Source: Gonatopus flavifemur (lineage: Eukaryota > Arthropoda > Insecta > Hymenoptera > Dryinidae). Taken from it: a stretch of 64,000 bases of DNA. The DNA is taken from the NCBI GenBank assembly GCA_018340375.1, contig JAFFJZ010000002.1:16696001-16760000 (forward strand), given 5' to 3'. The notes below the pieces were generated by a model. That model did no database searches. It worked only from the letters and a program-made list of their open reading frames with translations, and was not told where the DNA came from. The position numbers were made by a program, and so were the translations under genes. Below, piece by piece: positions 10,400 through 22,545 of the stretch; position 1 is the first letter of the stretch; every line of letters begins with the position of its first letter.

Positions 10400-11420
10400 G
10401 TACCAAAATACGGCCTTAGACGGTTCAATTTTGAGAAAGGGGAATTTCTAGCTGGGGGGAGTACATCGCCTCCATGTAAAACTCAGGAGAACGACGTGAA
10501 TCAGTGGAGGAACAGTGGGTCGATGGAGAAGCAACGTGGAGGCAATGCAGAAAATCGAACCAACGTTCTTCCACCTCATGCCGCTCGTTGAAGCGAGGAC
10601 CTCAGATCTAAAGAATTGTAATCCGATTGCATAATGTATTGATGAAAATATAAAATCCTGAAAATAATCCAAATTTCTTCACACAAAAGTTTCATTGTGA
10701 ATGGGCAACGACAGCATTTAAATACATACAAATGAATGATTTAAGCGTTTAGTATGCTACAAAATGGAGGATTTATGTTCTTTCTCAGTATTTATGAATG
10801 GATTCCTGTATGATGAATAGGCGGTATGAAATTTCAGACAACACGAAATCCAGGACGTTGGTAAAAGCGACGCTTTTTTTTCCTATTAATCAGCAATTCA
10901 TCATTGTCCACAAAGTTGTGTTTCAAAATCCCCATCTAATACAAATACCTTAGATTCTTCCGATGTGGAAACATTGATTAATATGCTCTTTTCTACTATA
11001 TCATATGATATTTCTTATTATACTTCAAAATCAATATCTCAGAGATAAAATTGTATGTAAAATTGAAGGGAGCGAAATATAAATCTTCAACGGACAGGTA
11101 TGAAGTTGAATGATGCAATCGGAATATTTATCATGAATTATTTCGACTTCGAGTCTCTGCAAGTACGAAAAAATATTTCTAGAAATATTCGTGAGGGAAT
11201 GAATGATTTGATCCGCTTGACATAACAAACAGTTAAGATTGCACATGACATTGTTACATTGTAGTTATGATATGGTAGCAAACAATGTTGGGTGGGATTT
11301 TGTTACGGCAATTTGTATGGTCAATTCCTCAATATTGTTCAGTTATTGTCCTCGGTGCTTGATATTGTTTTATATCGAATCAACAATCTTCAAAAAATTC
11401 AGTACATTCTTCAAACGATC
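10400..11420. other. No gene recognised
   Basis: Mostly AT-rich sequence. 10455-10600 contains GCCTCCATGT/ACGTGGAGGC inverted words resembling the GTACAGCAC family at 42945, but no boundaries were established. Confidence 0.35.
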
Positions 11421-11440
11421 ACGGAAAAAAAATTGCTGTA

Positions 11441-11636
11441 GGGGAGAGTTGCCTTGATTGGACCATCGCTTTGGATGGACCACCACATTTTATTGTCAAA
11501 GGAAAAAACTTAGATTTCTTCTAATCATAAAGTGATAATGTTCATTAATGTGACATTATCGCTGTATGATTAGAAGAAATCTAAGTTTTTTTCTTTGGCA
11601 ATAAAAGGTGGTGGTCCAACCAAGGCAACTCTCCCC
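11441..11636. mobile_element. Full hairpin MITE GGGGAGAGTTGCC, TA duplication
   Basis: The 196-bp element is almost wholly palindromic. GGGGAGAGTTGCCTTGATTG at the left pairs with the right end reading CAAGGCAACTCTCCCC, and AACTTAGATTTCTTCTAATC is repeated inverted across the centre. TA flanks both ends (11439-11440, 11637-11638). The terminus and TA target are typical of Tc1/mariner-type MITEs. It sits inside a CACGGAAAAAA-type end beginning near 11420. Confidence 0.9.
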
Positions 11637-12039
11637 TAATATATACCGATGAGAATAAGAATTTGCTGCAATATTCACAGAGAATAGGCTCAATCTGATG
11701 AATATTTCAGTACACATTACAGCAATCTAATGTTTTCCCTATATTTATCGGAGGTGTAGTAGATTTCACAGCAAATTGCAAAAAATAATCGAGATTTTCC
11801 TATATACAGCAACCGGAAAATTCCGATTATGGGATAGGAAATCAATTTCCGGTAAATGTTTATGAAATTTACCATAAATTCCATAGAAAATTCCAAACTT
11901 CATGAGATTTATACTATGATTTTCTATTGAATTTCCGATGAAATACGGAAAACTCCTAACGCATTAAAGTGTTAATGTGTTAATTGATTCATAACATTTA
12001 TGTGAAGCTTATTCCCATAGAAATTTTTTACAGTGCATC

Positions 12040-13370
12040 GATGATTATTCCAATTTTTTGAGTTTCAACTTTCGTTCCGTTTCTATAAACCATCCAACCT
12101 TCAACTACATTTTTCAATAAAAATTCGGGGAATGTTGATTGTCATTTCGTAAAACGTTTCCAAAGCACAATTTTGATGCAACGAAACTTATTTATACTCC
12201 TTTGACAGAATACTTTCACTGAAGGATGGTATTGAATGTTGTGCGTTTTACAAACTGAAATAATAAACATTCATTATAAATTGAAATACAACGCATTACG
12301 AAAGGTTAAAATTTCTAAAATTCGAGCAGCAAATTAACAAAAATGTTTAAATATTTATAACCGCGGTGGATGAAAGTCATTTATATGTAGAGAAGTATTT
12401 TGAATAAATTGGAGAACTTTTCAAGGATCTGTGTCATAACTAAATGTATACTCAGTGAAAATAACACCCAGATGCATAATTTTCCAAACTAAAAGACTAA
12501 GAAATTTTCAATTCGTCGATATAATTTTGACTTGCGTACAATTTTAGAAATTTCTTTGAATTTAATATATTTTTCAAGTAAATGTGTGAATAAGATTTCC
12601 AATTCTTGGTAATTGAAATGAGACTTCATTTACAGGTGGCTGAATTTTAAATTTTCGCTATATTATAGCATACATTAATATATATTTTCGTAACTGAAAT
12701 TTCAATACATTCGTTCAGTTACGTGAATAACTTGTTATTATTGTAGTAGTGTACTATTTTCATCTGTTGTACAACGAAATTATTGCTGCACAGTAATTTT
12801 ATAGTATTCAGAATCAGATTTCCATTATTAGACAAATGACCCTAGTTGAAATGAAATTTAATGAGATTTGGTCAGAACATTGTGCAAGATTTAATGAGAT
12901 TTGGAGAGAATCAATCGGTTTGTTGAAACAAGGGAGAGTACTGAATTTCAAGTGCAGGAGAATAATTATCAGAAATAAAAATACAGACTTTTAGTTTTTA
13001 CTACACGCTGAGAACATTTTTCATACTGGAAATTGAGTGCAAAAAATTCTAGAGTTCTTTATTCCCCCAATTTCTCATGAATCGAAACAACCACAGCTCA
13101 CGCAAAGAGATATCTTGTTCGGTCTAGAACAATCATGTGATTATTTGCCATTTTATGGAACACAGTCATAATTTCTAGTTATCATGACTAGTTGGAATTT
13201 TGGTTTTCTATGCTACATCTTCTCTTCTTCAAAGCGAAGTGCTCTTAAAATCAACACTTGAGTTGCTAATCTAACAGTTGCTATGAATAAACAAATGGTT
13301 TTTTCTGACACCAGTTCGTTTCATCAAAAAACAAACAATCCTTCTCGTTAATTTGTCCAGTAGCCTGCAC
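12040..13370. other. Sparse region; one degenerate CCCTGGTT-family remnant
   Basis: No gene recognised. At 12839-12935 the words AATGAGATTTGGTCAGAA and AGATTTGGAGAGAATCAAT match the CCCTGGTT element at 41976-42181 in degenerate form. A lone right end TTTTTTACAGTG lies at about 12023-12034. Confidence 0.4.
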
Positions 13371-13373
13371 AAA

Positions 13374-14211
13374 CCCGACTAGAAATTATCATAGGGTTAA
13401 CCTGACATATGGTGAGGACCTAACAAGGTCATCCGAAATACAGTATACCTGCTGAAATTCTAATCAGGATTGAATGTGGATGCCCCACGTAGGGATGAGC
13501 CCATTTGATCCTAATTAGGTTTTCCTTGAATTATCCTAGAAGGTTGAAACAGGCTTCCCCCGCTTTAATCTCATCAAGACCTTGTTAGGTTATCCTGAGA
13601 TTATGAACATATATGTTTATAAAGTACTCTCTAAATCTGAAAGCGTGAAAAAATCACGTGTTTCACCCCACTAAGTCTCAGAAGTGAGCCAGTCCGCTTC
13701 GAGTGTGATTTTCACTCGTTTCAAGTGAACCCTCACTCTTTCAGAGTGAAAAATTGACTGAGAATTTGAGTGGCTGTGGGTTTCTAACCTTAAACTTTAA
13801 AGTATCACTCTAAAAGAGTGGAAATTTCACTCAAAATTTCGACAAGCTCTTTTTTGGCTGGCTGAAGAGTGAAATCTCACTCTAAAAATTTTAGAGAGTA
13901 TAGTTGAATAAAGTGAATGCAAGAATGTCTCAATTTTAGATTGTATACTCCTTGGTGAAATAAATTCTCTCTAAATTAGGAAAATATAAATAAAATGGGT
14001 TGTGAATTTCCTGGTCATATCCTAATTTCAATTTATTCTGGAGGTTTTGGTATGGGATTCCGCATCAAATCCTCATCAGTCTTGCCTCATAAGGTCCTTA
14101 TATTAGTAAAGCGTGACATGACTAGTCAGGTCCTGACGAGGTTGCCTTACCAGGACGTGGGATGGATCAAAGTTAACCTGATCTGGGGTAAATTTCTAGC
14201 CGGGAAAAAGT
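13374..14211. mobile_element. CCCGACTAG-ended element with a nested MITE
   Basis: Left CCCGACTAGAAATTATC and right AAATTTCTAGCCGGG are inverted repeats, flanked by AA on each side. Both arms hold GGTTAACCTGA/TTAACCTGAT and ACCTAACAAGG/CCTTGTTAGG words. It is interrupted at 13627-13898 by another MITE. It is related by its tips to the CCCGAGT elements at 41688, 42770 and 62771. Confidence 0.6.
13627..13898. mobile_element. CTCTCTAAA MITE with GAGTGAAA words, TA duplication
   Basis: Ends CTCTCTAAA and TTTAGAGAG with TA on both sides (13625-13626, 13899-13900). The interior is saturated with CACTC/GAGTG words in both orientations. A second, inverted copy lies at 42465-42737. 272 bp, non-coding. 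Confidence 0.8.
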
Positions 14212-14214
14212 TCT

Positions 14215-15195
14215 TGATCTAAAAATATAAAAAAATTTGCTGATAAATCACCTCTTTGTAAGAATAATTGAATTCTTTTTTGTTTACAACTATCCGTATA
14301 ACATCGGTAAAATATTATGTGAGTATCAATAGAATTCGTCACATTATATCAGAATATTCTGAAAACGTATTTTTTTCGTATTTCATCAGAATATTCCTAG
14401 AATAATCGAGTATTATCCAAGTTTTATCAATATTGAGAGAGTATAATAACAGTACCACGATAGTACCTTAAAAATCAACACTTCTCAAACACTTCTCCCG
14501 CAACGTGGTGGACTTTCGAGTAAACTTTATCGATAATTTCAGAAACATCACACTCAATATCATTGCAAGGATGTTTCTTTTTTCATTCTACAACACTATA
14601 ATATAGATTATAAATCTCATAGTACGACTTTTATACAAAGTAACCAGAGTTGAGTGACTAATGAATTATGTAGGAAATTACAAATTTCTAGGAAACAAAA
14701 TCCCACGTGACAGAGAAGTAAAGAAAGAATTATAGATAACAGAGGTCTATGTCCTTGAAAATTCAAACGAATGAAGAAGGAAGTGGACTGATAAAATTCA
14801 ACACCTAATGAAATTCAAGTATTGCGAATACGCACTTCAAAATCCGGAATTATGCTGGAATCTCCACAGGATAACGAAACCGGTTTCGCATAAATTACAC
14901 AACGACCAGTGATTGAGAACTAATGTTTTCAGTTGTGAAAGATATATGGAATTGAATATTGACAATAATTACAATTTTTTGGTAATAAAATTCTCTCTTG
15001 GATGTTGGGAAATGTGCGTCGGAGAATCTAAAATTACTCATTGGAATTTTCAGTTTGAATTGTTGTTAGTTGTACCGAAGGTTCTTTGATCGATAACGGA
15101 TGGAGCAAGTTTGTCGTTCGATGGAGAGAAAAATAAAAATTATGGAAGAATGTTACAAACTTTTTAACGAAAAAGAAATCTATGTACTCTATATC
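14215..15195. other. No gene recognised
   Basis: AT-rich spacer without clear repeat boundaries or coding content. Confidence 0.35.
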
Positions 15196-15196
15196 A

Positions 15197-15768
15197 CACG
15201 GAAAAAAGTAATTAACTGTGAGATGGACAGCCAGTTTTTCAGCTTCAATTATTGTTGAATTCTAGCTGCTGCAACAAAATTTTCAACTCCATCAGCTAAA
15301 TTTTAGCTTATATTGCTGAGAAATTAGCTGTCCTGTGGGTGATGAAATATCTAGCTATAATAGCTTAAATTTAGCTGCTACAGCTGAAAATGTCAAAAAA
15401 CAGCCCATGTCAGATACGAAAAAAAAAATTTGCCAACGTAGCGAATCGAGGTATTATATGTACACAAAATAGCAAATCGTTTTGCTAGCCTTGCTAAACC
15501 TCCGCTACCACAGCTCAGTGGATTGCTGAGAGAGAAACATGATCAACTACAGTAGCAAATTTTTCAGTATAATACACAGAATAGTTGACAAATTTTGCTG
15601 GAGGAGCAAACATTTTTTGCTATCACAGCTAAAAAATAATTTGCTGTCACTGCAAAAAATTTACTGTCCCAGCGAAATTAAATTCCGCTATCACAGCGAA
15701 TTTATCCTTCTCCATGCTCAGATTTCGCTATCAAGATTTTGCAAGATTCAGTTATTGCTATCTGGGGT
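15197..15768. repeat. Word-rich element(s) built on AGCTGTNACAGC / GCTATCACAGC
   Basis: It starts near a CACGGAAAAAAGTAATT end. The first half repeats TAGCTGCTACAGCTGAAAA-like words. The second half repeats GCTATCACAGC, GCTGTCACTGC and similar words every 20-30 bp. The right end TTGCTATCTGGG is the inverse of a CCCAGATAGCAA terminus. A relative of the AGCTG-rich half lies at about 35595-35860. Probably two abutting elements. Confidence 0.5.
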
Positions 15769-15858
15769 CATACCGAGCAAAGTTCGGCTCGGGTTATTAT
15801 TACATCTGTAGGGGCAAGTAGAACCATGCAGAGTGGTATAGAACCAACCTGAGCCCTT

Positions 15859-16085
15859 CCCAGATAGCAATTTAGCCTTGCCGCAATGTCGTTGGGGAAG
15901 CTCGTGACAAGGTTGACATGAGCCTCCTAGTTGACACACGACAAGGATACAAGCTTACAAAACCCTCGCAGCAGAGTCGTAGCAACCTTACACTGACAAG
16001 GTTGTCAATAACAAATCAAAAACAATCCAATGACAATCTAATGACAATAGTCTGACAAGCTTATGACAAGCTCACATGTTATCCG
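15859..16085. repeat. CCCAGATAGCAA-ended fragment with TGACAAG words
   Basis: Starts CCCAGATAGCAATTTAGCC and then repeats TGACAAGGTTG, AATGACAATC and CTTATGACAAGC words to about 16085. The opposite end was not identified. Confidence 0.45.
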
Positions 16086-16382
16086 AGTTGTAGGTGGGTG
16101 TTATGCGGATGGTCCGACCAAAACCAAATTCCCACTGGTCCTACACTGAGAGAAGAGCGATCTGGAGGTTCGGTGAATAGTGATATACTTGTTTAATAAA
16201 TAGTTCTGAACTTTCAGCGATTTTTCATGAAATTTGAGGAAGGATTACTGAGATTTTGCTTCACATTACTTAGTGTTCTTCAATCGTTATTATATAATAC
16301 AATATTTATGAACAAATTCCCTGTGTATCACTCAATCCCTAAGCGTTTAGAGAAACGTCGAAGAAATGCAATTCCCAAAAAT

Positions 16383-16402
16383 GTGTGTGTGTGTGTATGC
16401 AT
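16383..16402. repeat. Short TG microsatellite
   Basis: About eight TG dinucleotides followed by TATGCATG. Too short to be of note except as a marker. Confidence 0.7.
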
Positions 16403-16558
16403 GTTTGTACACACCTGATTTTTGGAGCACGATAACTCTCCTCGGAATGCACCGATTGGAATAATTTTCCCCCAATATGTTCGTCTTAGAAAGGACTCCA
16501 GCCCTATTGATTCTCGTATCGATTGGATAACGCGTTTTAGAAATATATTGCAGGATAT

Positions 16559-16852
16559 CCCTGGTGAAAGGGAAGCGTGTGATAGAAAGTGTCAGGAACG
16601 TAGTTGAAAAACATTTGGAACGTGGATTTAAGCGTATACCGAGCGTCAGGTGGAACATTAAGAGTGGTTCGAACGTATATTTGAAGTGTGTGAAGCGTAT
16701 CGGAAGAAACACCAATTTCATGGAAACCGGGCTTTACGCCCGGAAGCGTAGTTGGAGAGTGGATAGGAAGCATATAAGAAGTATTAGAAAAGTAATCTGA
16801 AACATTCTTACCCTTCCGTTACTCTTTATGACACGCTTTCCTTTCACCAGGG
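16559..16852. mobile_element. CCCTGGTGAAA-family MITE, AT duplication
   Basis: Ends CCCTGGTGAAAGGGAAGCGT and ACGCTTTCCTTTCACCAGGG are inverted repeats with one mismatch near the inner edge. AT flanks both sides (16557-16558, 16853-16854). A tip-less relative lies at 18391-18605 (both contain AAGCGTATACCGAGCG). 294 bp. Confidence 0.8.
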
Positions 16853-17084
16853 ATTGTTTGAAAAATTGTGATTTTGCGAACACGTATTTCTTCGCTCCTT
16901 GTTATCCGATTGCAATGAAATTTATACAATGTTCTAGGTGTGATCCGATAGTGTTCTCACATGCACTGTAAAAAATGCGGAGTGAAAACGACACCGAAAA
17001 TGTTCCCAAGAAGTCCAATCCGGGCTGTGGTGTTAAAATAACTCCACTTAGAGTCGAATTGACACAATTCGCCCAGCCCACAAT

Positions 17085-17415
17085 ACTAGAGAAGCGCTCC
17101 TAGAAGCGAGCGGTAGTAGTGCTTCCTGATGAAAATTTTTCCCTAATGGTAGCGAAATTCCAACAGTGCTATTAGAAGCGAGTGGTAGTACTGCTTTCCC
17201 ACTTAAACTGGAATCTTTTGGTAGCAAGACTGTGGGAATACTCCTAGAAGTGAGCGGCAGCAACGCTCCCGTATGAAAATGTCTTTTTTATGGAAGCAAG
17301 ATTGCAGAAGCGCTTCTTGGAGCGAGTGGTAGTAATGCTTTCTGATGAAAGTTTTTTTTTTAATAGTAGCAAAATCCTATTAGCGCTTCTATGAGCAAGC
17401 GGTAGCAGCGCTACT
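17085..17415. repeat. 72-bp tandem repeat, about 4.5 diverged units
   Basis: The core AGAAGCGAG(C/T)GGTAGTA begins near 17101, 17173, 17245, 17318 and 17391, a spacing of 72-73 bp. Units are clearly diverged. The period is a multiple of three, and the reverse strand is open across three units (repeating residues LPLASRS about every 24). That is more likely a by-product of the repeat than a gene. Confidence 0.85.
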
Positions 17416-18390
17416 TTCAGAGAAGAGGATGCGCGAAACCCAGTTGAGTGTACTTCTATGAGACAGTTTTATATGCATTATTAGTTACGCGTCAACACCA
17501 GTGATAACTTGCACGCAGTGTTCGTCGAAAAATAATACCAAAATAATGACCGAAAGTGATATTTTCTTTGAAAAAAATATCGTATATTAAGGTACGTACT
17601 TATGATCATTTCAATTTATGCATGTAACATAAAATACCTTATTGCCGACCTCATCTCCTCAACCTAATTTTCCGACCGCTTCGCACTTTTTTGGATAAAT
17701 ATTTGTATATCCATGTAAATGAATTGAATTTAGTATAAATGTGCAGACAGATGATCATGTGCTCGCCCTTGTTCATGAAATACCAACGCTTATGATCATT
17801 TCTTTTTTTTTTCTAATGTAAATGATTATAGGATTCAGGAGAGTTATCGCAAATATATAACTATACCTTATTATAACCTCATCCATACCTTATAAGATGA
17901 AAGGACATCGTTTTATTTATCGGAAGTGAGATTTTCTTTACAAAATATAGTGTAACCCTTCTGTCACCTACATGACACAACGCGAGTTGGTACTCCATTT
18001 ACATGAAATTTCACATGATACATATCCATGATATGTATCACACATATCAATGAATTGAATTGATGAAGGATTGTGTTTGAACGTATCCAACTGTCTGGTG
18101 TAGTTAAACGTCTAAAATTGTCTAGATATAAATGATTTTCAAAAATTCTATAATATTACAACGTATTGAAAAAAATACTTCTTATGGTTTAAAAAAATTT
18201 TTTTTACTGCGATTCAAATAACATTTCCGGTCAACTGGAATGTACAGATTAATAACTTCCAGTTTCATACTGGAAGTTTTCAGGAAATGTATTTTACATT
18301 GTGGAATGTATATCAAATATTTATAGAACATCAGTCATTTTCGAGAAAAGTGGGGAAGAGATTTGGGATTTTTTGGGATTCCGGAATGCT

Positions 18391-18605
18391 CAAGCGTATA
18401 CCGAGCGTGAAATAAAACATGAAGAGTAGTCCAAACGTGTGTTTGAAGTACGTATAACCTATTGGAAAAAACACCAATGTCATAGGAATCGGGCTTTGAG
18501 CATGGAAGCTTAATTAGAGAGTGGATAGGAAGGATGTAAGATACAATAGTAAAGTCATCTGAAACACGCTCCCATTACATTTCATGACACGCTTCCCTTT
18601 TCTAG
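18391..18605. repeat. CCCTGGTGAAA-family fragment without tips
   Basis: Shares CAAGCGTATACCGAGCGT, GAGAGTGGATAGGAAG and GACACGCTTCCCTTT with the complete copy at 16559-16852. The termini are lost. It lies inside the 16964-19326 element. Confidence 0.6.
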
Positions 18606-19401
18606 GAGTAGAATACACTGGAAACAGAAGCTTCAGCGATATCGATAATATCCCCTCAATAACCTGCTTCATTGAAAAATTTCATGCTGATGTACAGAAA
18701 AAAGTATTCTTTTGAATCTAAGAAATTTTGACTTGGATGGATCAAAATATTCCTTTCACAAAAATAAATATTTTGTGTATTTAAGAAAATTTATCATCCG
18801 CTCTTTGTTCTAAAGAATAAATTTGTTTATATCAAGACGATATTTATTCTTGTCGAAAAAATATTCATTTCGACCGGTTCAAATAGCAGTTCCTTAAATT
18901 GAAAGAAAAACTTCTTCCTGGGATATTACTCAAAGTAGCGCTCCCTATCAGCATTCCTGGTAATGCCACCTGGAAGCACTACTGGTAGTGCTACCCAGAA
19001 GCACTTCTAGTAGCACTCAGGCAGTATCAATCGCAGCGTGTGATAGTATTCTTAGTAGCACTACTGCCAAGCATTTCTAGTACGCTACGCTCATGGTAGC
19101 ACTTCTGGTAGTGCTGCTTGGTAGCAACCCGGCAGTGCTTTGGAAGCGAAATATGGTAGCGTAGAGTCTCACGTCCAGCAAAATGCTATCTCACTCGCTT
19201 CTACTTGCTACCTGGTAGTATGAGTAGTAGCAAATTTTGAAAAGTGGAAGCGTTTTGCTAGCTGGGGTGTTGAATTCGACACCATTTGGGTTGGACTCCA
19301 TTTCACACCGCTGATTTTCTTCAGTGTGTATTTCGTCCCAATCGATGAGGAAATGTGGAAAATTCTCTGTTGCGATCCGCACCATTTAACGATACTGTGA
19401 A

Positions 19402-19490
19402 CCCTGGTGACGATGGAAACCGGAAGGAAGGGTAAACGAAGCGTATGTTGGAGGGCAACCGAAACGTCGATGAAGAGTATATGGGTCATT
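19402..19490. repeat. CCCTGGTGA-ended fragment
   Basis: Starts CCCTGGTGACGATGGAAAC and matches the left part of the element at 30847. Reverse-strand translations of both share the short peptide VSVxLQHTxRL. Truncated on the right. Confidence 0.5.
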
Positions 19491-19499
19491 CCATATCAG

Positions 19500-20520
19500 A
19501 TTTACAACTAGAATTTTAATTTCAACAAAACTTTTTTCTCGCATCCTAAGAAGGAAAATAATCGATACGTATTTTTTCATTTTGATCGGATACCTTCCAT
19601 TCTCGAGATACAATTTTTTAAAGTTTTTGAGTTGAAAAAATCGAACATTTTTTCATCCCTGATACTTAAAAAGCCTTTGGATTTGGAAAAAACTTTCAAA
19701 TCACAAGAATTTGTATTTTGTGCGATCTCACGAACTAGATATATGAAAAAAATTTCTTTTGTTATTTAACCCATTTATTTTGCGAATGTTAGAAATAAAT
19801 TCAAGTTCCAAAAGAAAGACATGCTTGAAATTAATTTTTCCATCATGTAATTTTCCATCACTCCTCATAGAATGTCTCATAAGAATTTCAAAGTGGACAG
19901 GTCAATAGTTTTTGAGATATGATTCATAACATAGAACCACATCGGCTTCAAGCGCGGAAAATTGCATCGTTCACACTGAAGTGTTCATTGCCGAGCGCGT
20001 GTCAACATGTTTATATGAATTTATTTCTAAGCATCTATGAATCCCACACAGCACGGAAGTTGAAAAAGAATTCTTGAGAATTCATATTGAATTTTTCAAG
20101 TCCCAGTTGAATCCTTTAGGATCTCTTCCTGATTTGGTGTGCTGTTTTCACATATTTCGTGCATTCTCTTACACAGTATGTTTGCTTCTATGCGTTCATC
20201 TAAGAATACTAGTATTAATATATATATACTGGTTGTGCATCATTTACACATCATTCGGTCCGCGAGTTCGAGGATGCAATGAAGAATAAATTCATTATAA
20301 AACAAAACTTTTGTTGAACAAATTTTCTCCCCAAGTCATTTAAAAACATCGATATATCGAACAGCAGTAATTTCATTCCTGACACCCTGTTACATCTATC
20401 CCTTGTCAAAGTATAAAAACATGGAAGTAAGGTATGGTTCTCCATACCGATTTTTCCTCTCACATTCTACGCGAAAGGGAAAAATTTCATGAATACCAAA
20501 ATACACTTATGCAATCATCA
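19500..20520. other. 3' flank of the RNF14-like gene, no gene recognised
   Basis: AT-rich. CCCACACAGCACGG at about 20043-20056 resembles the terminus of the 46756 element but no partner was found. Some of this interval could be 3' flanking sequence of the minus-strand gene. Confidence 0.35.
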
Positions 20521-20522
20521 AA

Positions 20523-20528
20523 TTTATT
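20523..20528 (-). terminator. Candidate polyadenylation signal
   Basis: AATAAA on the minus strand, 45 bp beyond the stop codon of the RNF14-like gene. Canonical hexamer and plausible spacing. The cleavage site was not determined. Confidence 0.55.
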
Positions 20529-20573
20529 TTAATCTTAAAAAAAAAGATGGTATTGTTCCCCCATGTCTAATAA

Positions 20574-22142
20574 TCATATAAAATGGTCGAAGATTTCTGC
20601 TTCATCCAAATCAACTTGTCCCTCGTTAACCGTGTCTCCTTCGAATAAACGGCCGATACACGTTTCAACTCCCTTATTGCTTCTAAAGTGATCGTACGCA
20701 TCTCGTGTTGTAATTTGAGACCCACAAAGCCAACAAAATCGTGCTTCGCAATGCTTGCATATCATTCTATTGCATCCATCGATTTTTGATATTAACGTAC
20801 CGCATTGTGGACACGCTTTTGCATTTTCCTGAAAGTATGAAAATGTAAAATATCATCCATCATCCTCTTTGATCTACGGAATATCGAATTTTTCTGAAAG
20901 TCATCGAATATGTACCTGCAAATATTTTCCCGTTAAATATTTCTCCACGACGGCTTGTATTTGTTTTCTTCCGTATTTCTTTTGTAGGGCCTGTTTTTGC
21001 TGCCAATTAGCTTTTTGATATTCTTCTATAAGTTTCATACTTTCCTCTACGGACATGATGCATGGTATCACCCCATGATATACCTAAGTATTCGAATTAT
21101 TTTTCCTCAATATTTCTCAATAGCGATGCTTTTGAATTTTGATATCCAAGTTTATGATTACCTTACGACAATAAACGCAAAAACTGTACTTGCAATTGGA
21201 GCAGATTGCCAAGGTTTCATCTGGATCTCTGATGACTGGATGTTGACAGAAATGTCTTGGACAATAAATTATATCTTTCATGCCACACAAACTCATTTTT
21301 AACATATTATTTTCATGTTTGTCGTATAATTCTGGACATAACTGCCTAATTTGAAATAATTCTATTCCATTATCACAATTCGGTTCAGGACAACTTATAT
21401 TAATTACTCCATCATTGATTTTAGTAGCTACGTATGTATGCAAACAATATATACAGTAAGTATGGCCACAAGTTTCAATTTTATTACATTGTACGCCGCA
21501 ATAACTTTCGAAACATATATCACACGTGTGAAATGATTTTTCGAATTCAACTTTGCGTTGATCTTGATCGTAACAAATTAAAAATTTGATGGGATTCGAG
21601 AATAAGACGTCATTAACTGCTCTGACGTCACTCAATGCTTTCAGATTTGACATCACATATTCATTTGGAAATTTATACATTTTGTACATAAAAGTCAAGT
21701 CCAAAGTGTCCTTGATATTCAAATATTTCATTACACTGTTCTTCAAGAACTCCCACCATAAAAATAATACTTCATTTCCTTCATTCTCTGACCACATTTT
21801 ATCCAATTCCTGGCAAACTAAGGATATTTGCCAGGGAGGAAGCCATGAAATTTTCAACTGATAATTCGGTGGTTGGGAAGAGGGATACGTATGAGGTAAA
21901 TGTACTTGTAGTTTAATAGATGGTAAGTATTTAACCGAAAACACCTCCTCAGGGAACTCTTCACATGTTAGATGTAATTGAGTTCCGTCCATGACAGGAA
22001 AAATGTGAAAATCACATTGGATAACATCTTGCATTGAGTAAGAAAATTCGATTTTGCACAGTATACTCGCAATGGAATTTATTTCATCTTCTTGGCGTTG
22101 TCTGTTGTTAGTGGACTCCATTTCAAGGTTGCGAAATGACAT
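20574..22142 (-). CDS. RNF14: RNF14-like RWD/RING-IBR-RING E3 ubiquitin ligase, three exons
   Basis: Spliced from 22142-21162, 21083-20916 and 20828-20574. The introns of 78 and 87 bp both have GT..AG ends, and both junctions fall between codons. The product is 467 aa, close to vertebrate RNF14. An N-terminal RWD region spans about 15-140. RING1 uses C207, C210, C225, H227, C230, C233, C251 and C256. The IBR uses C294, C299, C314, C317, C322 and C325, and its last ligands H330 and C335 come from exon 2, which supports the splice. RING2 runs from C389 with DGCNRMIC. C402 is the expected catalytic cysteine that carries the ubiquitin thioester. The family attaches ubiquitin as RING-HECT hybrids. 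Vertebrate RNF14 acts in transcription and in clearing stalled translation factors. The start could instead be Met8. No break was seen. Confidence 0.92.
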
Positions 22143-22423
22143 CTAGAATACACTGAGCTCTGTATACGTACTGATGTGTAAGTGTAAACTGAAGTATTTT
22201 TTTGTTTAGCGGTGTCAATGTTATGGTCTGTCTACATGGACAGAAAAACGGAGAACGTAGACGTAAACGGCTGCGCAGATCTCGTATACGGTCTCTGCGC
22301 ATCCGTTCCTTCGTTTACGTTAGTTGTATTAAAGGTTGTGCCAAGAGAGAAGCGATGCAGCAGAGTTGTACGAACAGTGGTGATTTTATCTTTGTTTGTT
22401 GAACGCAATATAGAAGACAGGAG
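22143..22423. promoter_or_regulatory. 5' flank of the RNF14-like gene, CpG-richer
   Basis: Immediately upstream of the minus-strand start. It is richer in CG dinucleotides than its surroundings and carries an inverted pair (GACGTAAACGGCTGCGCAGA against CTGCGCATCC...GTTTACGT). It is the logical place for the promoter, but no core element was identified with confidence, and part of it may be a small repeat. Confidence 0.3.
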
Positions 22424-22545
22424 GGATGGGGGCCGAATCAACGAAACCATTGGTTGAAAAGGAAAAGATGTATAATGTATGATGTCTTATTCTTCCCAAC
22501 TAACGGTTTCGTTGATTTGGTTTTTCGTTGATTCGGCCCCCATCC
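22424..22545. mobile_element. Hairpin MITE, 8-bp duplication (hAT-type)
   Basis: Inverted repeats GGATGGGGGCCGAATCAACG and its exact reverse complement bound 122 bp. The 8-mer GACAGGAG flanks both sides (22416-22423, 22546-22553). Duplication length points to hAT. It lies close to the start of the RNF14-like gene. Confidence 0.85.

Larger units (their letters stand above)
16964..19326. mobile_element. CACTGTAAAA-ended 2.36-kb non-coding element, TG duplication
   Basis: Left end CACTGTAAAAAATGCGGAGT. The right end read in reverse complement is CACTGAAGAAAATCAGCGG, and both continue through AGTCCAA(T/C)CC and a GGTGT block about 60 bp in. TG is duplicated at 16962-16963 and 19327-19328. Subterminal regions are made of GGTAGTGCT/AGCACTACC words, tandem on the left (17101-17415) and looser on the right (18930-19260). 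No transposase reading frame was recognised. The identity as a single element is inferred from the matching ends. Confidence 0.65.

Noticed and set aside
16383..16402. TG repeat as a notable satellite or Z-DNA element
   Set aside because: Only about eight units and not tied to any other feature.
17048..17263. Minus-strand frame with 24-residue repeats
   Set aside because: Explained by a 72-bp tandem array inside a non-coding element. No start context or wider gene structure.
19208..19489. Minus-strand frame resembling one at 30833-31102
   Set aside because: Both translate the same CCCTGG-family repeat.
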